Assembly (NCBI GenBank): GCA_035758575.1
Contig: DASTXH010000064.1
Coordinates: 1 to 16,574, forward strand
Source: JANWHZ01 sp035758575
GTDB lineage: Bacteria; Patescibacteriota; Saccharimonadia; Saccharimonadales; UBA4665
DNA length: 16,574 bases
Direction of reading: 5' to 3'
Of the stretch, positions 13,426 to 16,574 are shown piece after piece (position 1 is the first letter of the stretch; every line of letters begins with the position of its first letter). Made by a program: the position numbers and the translations under genes. The notes below the pieces were generated by a model. The model saw only the letters and a program-made list of their open reading frames with translations, ran no database searches and had not been told where the DNA came from.

Positions 13426-13796
13426 TGCATGGGCTGCTCCGGTGCCATCAGGCGCCAGTACCGGCCTACCCCAACAGCGACAACGTCTTTGTTGATACCT
13501 GCATAGTCCAGCAGATGCTGCTCCAGCGTTACGCGCCCTTGTTTGCCATCCAGCGGCATTTCTATCTTGCCCATTCTGAACTGTACGTTCAGGTCGGCAA
13601 TGCGCTCGTCCAGGATGTCGCCTTCTAGGCGCGGCTCAACCATGTTATCCCACACATCTTTTGGGTAGAGGTGCAGATACCTGCCAAAGCCTCTGGTTAC
13701 AACCGCCCCGCTCAAAAACTTGTCGCGCAATTCCGTCGGTATAGTCAACCGACGCTTGTCGTCCAATTTTCGCTCGAAGTAGTCTACCGTGGCCAT
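13422..13796 (-). CDS. mraZ: MraZ, dcw-cluster transcriptional regulator
   Basis: MraZ is a DNA-binding protein of AbrB/SpoVT type that forms large rings and controls the dcw operon, usually its own promoter. The 124-residue protein has two swapped-hairpin half domains, each with an acidic-to-arginine motif: LDDKRRLTIP (11-20, D12...R16) and LDGKQGRVTL (82-91, D83...R88, one residue longer than the usual spacing), followed by LLDYAGI. The length is slightly short of the usual 140-150. AAGGAA lies 5 nt before the ATG. Upstream is a promoter with four phased TGGGT boxes that fits the known MraZ operator. It is the first gene of the dcw block. The GTG of the possible next ORF overlaps its stop. 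Confidence 0.95.
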   Translation of the reverse strand: MATVDYFERKLDDKRRLTIPTELRDKFLSGAVVTRGFGRYLHLYPKDVWDNMVEPRLEGDILDERIADLNVQFRMGKIEMPLDGKQGRVTLEQHLLDYAGINKDVVAVGVGRYWRLMAPEQPMQ

Positions 13797-13862
13797 GACT
13801 TTCCTTAAGTTGCTAGTGGTGTTTTTGTTTTGTAGTAGTTAAGTGGCTTTCTTACCTACCTT

Positions 13863-13919
13863 ACCCACTGCCATGAATATACTACCCACAACGACCCACT
13901 GCAATACCAACATGACCCA
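13863..13919 (-). promoter_or_regulatory. mraZ promoter with four phased MraZ-type boxes
   Basis: On the - strand TTGCAG (13899-13904), a 17-bp spacer and TATATT (13876-13881) form a promoter, with a start near 13869 and a leader of about 73 nt. TGGGT occurs at 13915-13919, 13894-13898, 13884-13888 and 13863-13867. The middle two are TGGGT-N5-TGGGT inside the spacer, the repeat form known for MraZ operators. Centre distances are 21, 10 and 21 bp, so all boxes face the same side of the helix. Occupancy would block RNA polymerase, implying autorepression. Confidence 0.7.
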
Positions 13920-13941
13920 TCACACACCCCATTACTGCCCC

Positions 13942-13982
13942 ACTTTTCCACAGTATTTCACCGGTCGCGCCACTTATACACA
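13942..13982. promoter_or_regulatory. DnaA-box-like sequences upstream of mraZ
   Basis: TTTTCCACA (13944-13952, within the 13-mer also found at 4858-4870) and TTATACACA (13974-13982) each differ by one base from TTATCCACA. The second is identical to a natural variant box in E. coli oriC. A poorer candidate, TGTTCACAA, lies at 13999-14007. They could link dcw expression to DnaA. This is unproven. Confidence 0.35.
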
Positions 13983-14028
13983 ATACCTAGTGGTACCCTG
14001 TTCACAAGAAACACCACGCTACACAGAA

Positions 14029-14054
14029 ACAGCCGCGGATTGCCCCGCGGCTGT
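14029..14054 (-). terminator. GC-rich hairpin terminator after the hydrolase gene
   Basis: ACAGCCGCGG (14029-14038) and CCGCGGCTGT (14045-14054) form a perfect 10-bp stem with a 6-nt loop, 33 nt after the hydrolase stop. On the - strand it is followed by TTCTGTGTAG, a weak U-tract, so termination efficiency is uncertain. It insulates mraZ from the upstream unit. Confidence 0.65.
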
Positions 14055-14087
14055 GCGTGCATTTATGTATGCAAAAACTACATCATT

Positions 14088-14720
14088 TTAGGCATCGATG
14101 GTTACCGGCTTGCCGTCGGTAATGTCTACGAAAATAACGCCCTGCTCGCCAAATCGTGCCTGCATGCGCTGATACAGCTGCTGGCGGGCGGCCGCATTCC
14201 AGTGCCAGTCGTGCACCGGGATAACATAACGCAGCCGCAGCGCCATAGCGGCCTGCATGGCGCCAACCACTGATCCCCACGGCCCTTGTACGGGCAACGC
14301 CAGTACGGGCATACTCTCGCTAAAACTGTGGCTATCGCCGGGGTTGGACAGTGCACCCAGGTAGTGGTAGCCGTATTCTTGCGGCGCATCCACATCAGCA
14401 AAAGGGCGGATTGATTCGTGTGGCGCGTCAAACAAACGTACGCCGTCTGGCGGCGTAGTTTGGGCGCCGGCCATACCACCGCTGGCCAGTATGGCGGCTG
14501 CATCAGCCGGTGCGGTAATCCGCGCCTGCGGGAAACGTGCCCGCAACTGTCTTATCCGCTCCAGATCCATATGGTCGGGGTGGGCGTGGGTGATAAAAAT
14601 GTCGTGCAGCTCGGGCAGCTCATCTATCTCGAACGTACTGTACATGCCCGGATCGAACAGCGCATTCCGGCCGGCCGTCTGCACCAGCAAACACGAATGG
14701 GTGAACTTGGTAACAATCAT
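14088..14720 (-). CDS. UlaG-like metallo-beta-lactamase-fold hydrolase
   Basis: This 210-residue cytoplasmic protein has the metal-binding layout of the metallo-beta-lactamase superfamily: HSCLL (8-12) and LFDPG (21-25) at the N-terminus, the THAHPDHMD signature (44-52, with H45, H47, D49, H50), a probable third-site histidine (H101 or H131), D129 in NPGDSHS as the bridging aspartate, and H170 in VIPVHDWHW as the last ligand. The short length and simple fold match the UlaG/YycJ-like 'metal-dependent hydrolase' group, whose substrates are mostly unknown; lactonase or phosphodiesterase activity is possible. GGTGGAGG precedes the ATG by 9 nt, a strong ribosome-binding site. The helicase gene lies 63 bp upstream on the same strand, so the two may be cotranscribed. 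Confidence 0.9.
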   Translation of the reverse strand: MIVTKFTHSCLLVQTAGRNALFDPGMYSTFEIDELPELHDIFITHAHPDHMDLERIRQLRARFPQARITAPADAAAILASGGMAGAQTTPPDGVRLFDAPHESIRPFADVDAPQEYGYHYLGALSNPGDSHSFSESMPVLALPVQGPWGSVVGAMQAAMALRLRYVIPVHDWHWNAAARQQLYQRMQARFGEQGVIFVDITDGKPVTIDA

Positions 14721-14783
14721 ACGAAAATGCCTCCACCATGGATAGTACCGTAGCGGCTACACAACGGCAATGCCCGTGGTCAC

Positions 14784-16319
14784 TCAGTTTTTGATGTATT
14801 GTCTTGTCAATGCCAGTATCTCAGCGCCATAGCGCTCGAGCTTGCGTTGGCCGATTCCGGGCATGGCTAGCAGCTCCTGCTGGTTCTTGGGTGGACGGGC
14901 GCTCAGTGCCTCTAGCAGCGAATCGTGCCCTACTACATATGGCGGCATGCCGTCGGTCTGGGCCCGCTTTAGCCGCCACATCTTTAGCTTGGTCAGCAGC
15001 TCCTCGTTTATAGGTAGCGGCGGTGTGTCGTCCTTGGCCGGCTCGGGCGCCTCGTCGGGCGCGTCTGGGGTGGCGGCAGCCAGTGCCGACGATGCTTCGC
15101 GCAGCACACCGTCAAATTCAAAAATTGCTGGATGCAAGCGCATCGCCATAGCATTCAAACCCGTCAGATATACCCCGTCAAGCGATCGCACACGGCTCAG
15201 CGCCACATAGCCCATGCCGGGCGTGAACGACTTGCTTAGGTCAATCTCGGCGGCGTCCAGGCTCATGCCCTGGCTCTTGTGGATGGTAATGGCCCACGCC
15301 AACCGTAACGGCAGCTGCACTGCTTCGGCCAATTTACGGCCGTCCTCTTGCACGCTCCAGCTGTGCGGATCTACCCGCACCACTTTGTGACCATGCGTCA
15401 GCTGCACCAGCGGCCGGCCATCACGAAATTCCAGCACCCGGCCGCGGCTGCCGTTTACATACCCCTGGGAAAAGTTATTGGCCACAAACATCACCTCGGC
15501 GCCCACTTTCAGCTCCAGCACTTCGGGCGCCAGCACGCTGCGCATCAGCGACTCCACGTGCCGAGCATTGCCATGCGTTTCCATCTTAAAGGTCATAGCG
15601 TCGGTCCGCAACGCCGTCAGGTGCCGCTGGTTTATGCCATCTACGTCTATGTTGTGCGCATACAAGCGGGTTATGGCCTCGCCCTCGGCCGGCTTGTGCG
15701 CCAAACGCTCTTGCAGCGCCGCCACATGCCAGTCTTCTATACCGCCGCGGCGCATAGCTTCCAGTACATCCAGCAACCGGTCGCCTGTTTGACGGTGCTG
15801 CTCGCTCAGGTAACAAATGGATGGCTTCAGCGCCGCCCAGGCCTCTGAGGTATGCACAAAGTCTACCGGCTCATTGCCACGATTCACTGGCGGCAACTGG
15901 AACAAATCGCCCACCAGGATGACTTGCAGCCCGCCAAACGGCATATCGCTGCCGCGCAGCATCTGACAGACTTCATTTACCATGTCCAGACGTTTGCCAT
16001 GCAGCATAGATACTTCGTCGATAATGAGAATATCGGTATGTACAAAGCGCTTCAGTAGCACCGGGTTGCTGCGCAGACGTTCCCGGTCGTACGGCGTCAG
16101 CACGTCTCGGATGCCCAAACCCGACCATGAGTGTATAGTGGAGCCGCCAATGTGCGTGGCGGCAATGCCGGTGCTGGCGGTGACGGCTACGCTCTTGCCC
16201 TGTTTCTGGGCGCGGCGGATAAACTCGTTCAACAGATACGTTTTACCTGCGCCGGGTGCGCCAGTCAGGAAAACCGACCGTCCATCCAGCAATACCTGTA
16301 GTGCCTGCCGCTGCCTCAT
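14784..16319 (-). CDS. Pif1/RecD-like superfamily 1B helicase with C-terminal HRDC domain
   Basis: The protein (511 aa) is a 5'-to-3' DNA helicase of the Pif1-like group. Motifs in order are Walker A GAPGAGKT (20-27), motif Ia TASTGIAATHIGGSTIHSW (47-65), Walker B LIIDEVSM with D101/E102, motif III VGDLFQLPP (136-144), YLSEQHRQ (motif IV), and AITIHKSQGMSLDAAEIDL with YVALSRVRS (motifs V and VI). After a Pro/Asp/Glu-rich linker, the last 65 residues form an HRDC domain (PYVVGHDSLLEAL, then ELLAMPGIGQRKLERYG) as in RecQ and RNase D, for nucleic-acid binding. ATG 16319 is the first Met after an in-frame TGA, and the short N-terminus is still complete for the family. It probably acts in replication-fork repair or on R-loops and G-quadruplexes. 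No Shine-Dalgarno is visible. Confidence 0.93.
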   Translation of the reverse strand: MRQRQALQVLLDGRSVFLTGAPGAGKTYLLNEFIRRAQKQGKSVAVTASTGIAATHIGGSTIHSWSGLGIRDVLTPYDRERLRSNPVLLKRFVHTDILIIDEVSMLHGKRLDMVNEVCQMLRGSDMPFGGLQVILVGDLFQLPPVNRGNEPVDFVHTSEAWAALKPSICYLSEQHRQTGDRLLDVLEAMRRGGIEDWHVAALQERLAHKPAEGEAITRLYAHNIDVDGINQRHLTALRTDAMTFKMETHGNARHVESLMRSVLAPEVLELKVGAEVMFVANNFSQGYVNGSRGRVLEFRDGRPLVQLTHGHKVVRVDPHSWSVQEDGRKLAEAVQLPLRLAWAITIHKSQGMSLDAAEIDLSKSFTPGMGYVALSRVRSLDGVYLTGLNAMAMRLHPAIFEFDGVLREASSALAAATPDAPDEAPEPAKDDTPPLPINEELLTKLKMWRLKRAQTDGMPPYVVGHDSLLEALSARPPKNQQELLAMPGIGQRKLERYGAEILALTRQYIKN

Positions 16320-16462
16320 GATCTGCTTATTATTTCATAATTAGCCCATCTAGCACATTGTCTAAAAGACTACTTTTATACCCCATCCGCGGTGCGCCGC
16401 TTTCCGTTTTCTTGCTATCCTATCTCTTACCCCTCCATCTTGCCACTAGCCGTGGCGGACTC

Positions 16463-16502
16463 AATACTTTTCTCTTGATAGAAAAGTATCCAAAAGATCA
16501 AG
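16463..16502. repeat. 10-bp hairpin with loop complementary to downstream bases
   Basis: ATACTTTTCT (16464-16473) and AGAAAAGTAT (16480-16489) are perfect inverted copies. The whole 6-nt loop CTTGAT is complementary to ATCAAG at 16497-16502, so an RNA could form a pseudoknot or switch pairing. On the - strand it reads TTTTGGATACTTTT...AAAAGTAT, the same pattern as the left-edge dyad at 15-50. Confidence 0.65.
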
Positions 16503-16510
16503 GTTAGCTC

Positions 16511-16524
16511 CACCCACGTGGGTG
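16511..16524. repeat. 14-bp perfect palindrome
   Basis: CACCCACGTGGGTG is fully self-complementary. It lies about 190 bp upstream of the helicase start and just outside the dyad at 16463-16502. It contains two inverted TGGGT units, but not in the direct-repeat form of the mraZ promoter. A regulatory role is possible but unproven. Confidence 0.4.
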
Positions 16525-16538
16525 TGTGTTGATACGTT

Positions 16539-16574
16539 CTACAACCGGCCCAACAACTCGTCGCTCGGCTCCTC
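16539..16574 (-). CDS. Possible C-terminal end of a gene entering from the right
   Basis: Eleven codons at the window edge read EEPSDELLGRL and then TAG on the - strand. The composition looks like a protein C-terminus, but the stretch is far too short to confirm, and a second frame is also open here. Nothing can be said about function. Confidence 0.2.
   Translation of the reverse strand, partial: EEPSDELLGRL

Overview
The window looks like a chromosomal segment from a bacterium of the Candidate Phyla Radiation (Patescibacteria), most likely Saccharibacteria (TM7). This is inferred from gene content and protein style: a short dcw (division and cell wall) cluster, a zinc-free topoisomerase I, a sigma-region-4/HARE-HTH regulator and a Pif1-like helicase ending in an HRDC domain. 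UGA works as a stop codon in every recognised gene, which argues against the recoded lineages (Gracilibacteria, Absconditabacteria). No rRNA, tRNA, CRISPR array, insertion sequence or prophage gene was found.

Region 1 (1-4363, all + strand): a left edge rich in small repeats and hairpins; a 56-residue glycine-rich membrane protein; topA; a regulator joining a sigma-70 region 4 helix-turn-helix to several winged-helix/HARE modules, with a near-consensus promoter; and a 66-residue acidic protein followed by a clear intrinsic terminator.

Region 2 (4364-5140): a non-coding space of about 780 bp between convergent gene blocks. It holds inverted and direct repeats, a dyad with a dif-like layout, a DnaA-box-like 13-mer and an AT-rich patch.

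Region 3 (5141-13925, all - strand, so read from right to left): the dcw cluster in the order mraZ, possible 63-codon ORF, 555-bp structured spacer, rsmH, possible 20-codon ORF, ftsL-like, class B PBP (ftsI), mraY, ftsW, murG, ftsQ. Together these genes make lipid I and lipid II (MraY, MurG), polymerise and cross-link septal peptidoglycan (FtsW with the PBP), and supply the divisome scaffold (FtsL, FtsQ). RsmH modifies 16S rRNA, and MraZ probably represses its own operon. The mraZ promoter carries four helically phased TGGGT boxes, two of them in the TGGGT-N5-TGGGT form known for MraZ. The mur ligases murC-F, ftsA and ftsZ are not in this stretch.

Region 4 (13926-16574): an intergenic region with DnaA-box-like sequences and a terminator, then a UlaG-like metallo-beta-lactamase-fold hydrolase and a Pif1/RecD-like helicase with HRDC, both on the - strand. 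At the right edge is a dyad of the same family as the left-edge hairpin, in opposite orientation.

The most notable points are the phased MraZ operator, the long structured mraZ-rsmH spacer and its two possible small ORFs, the sigma4/HARE regulator, and two small genes whose -10 elements sit where transcription would begin at or next to the start codon.
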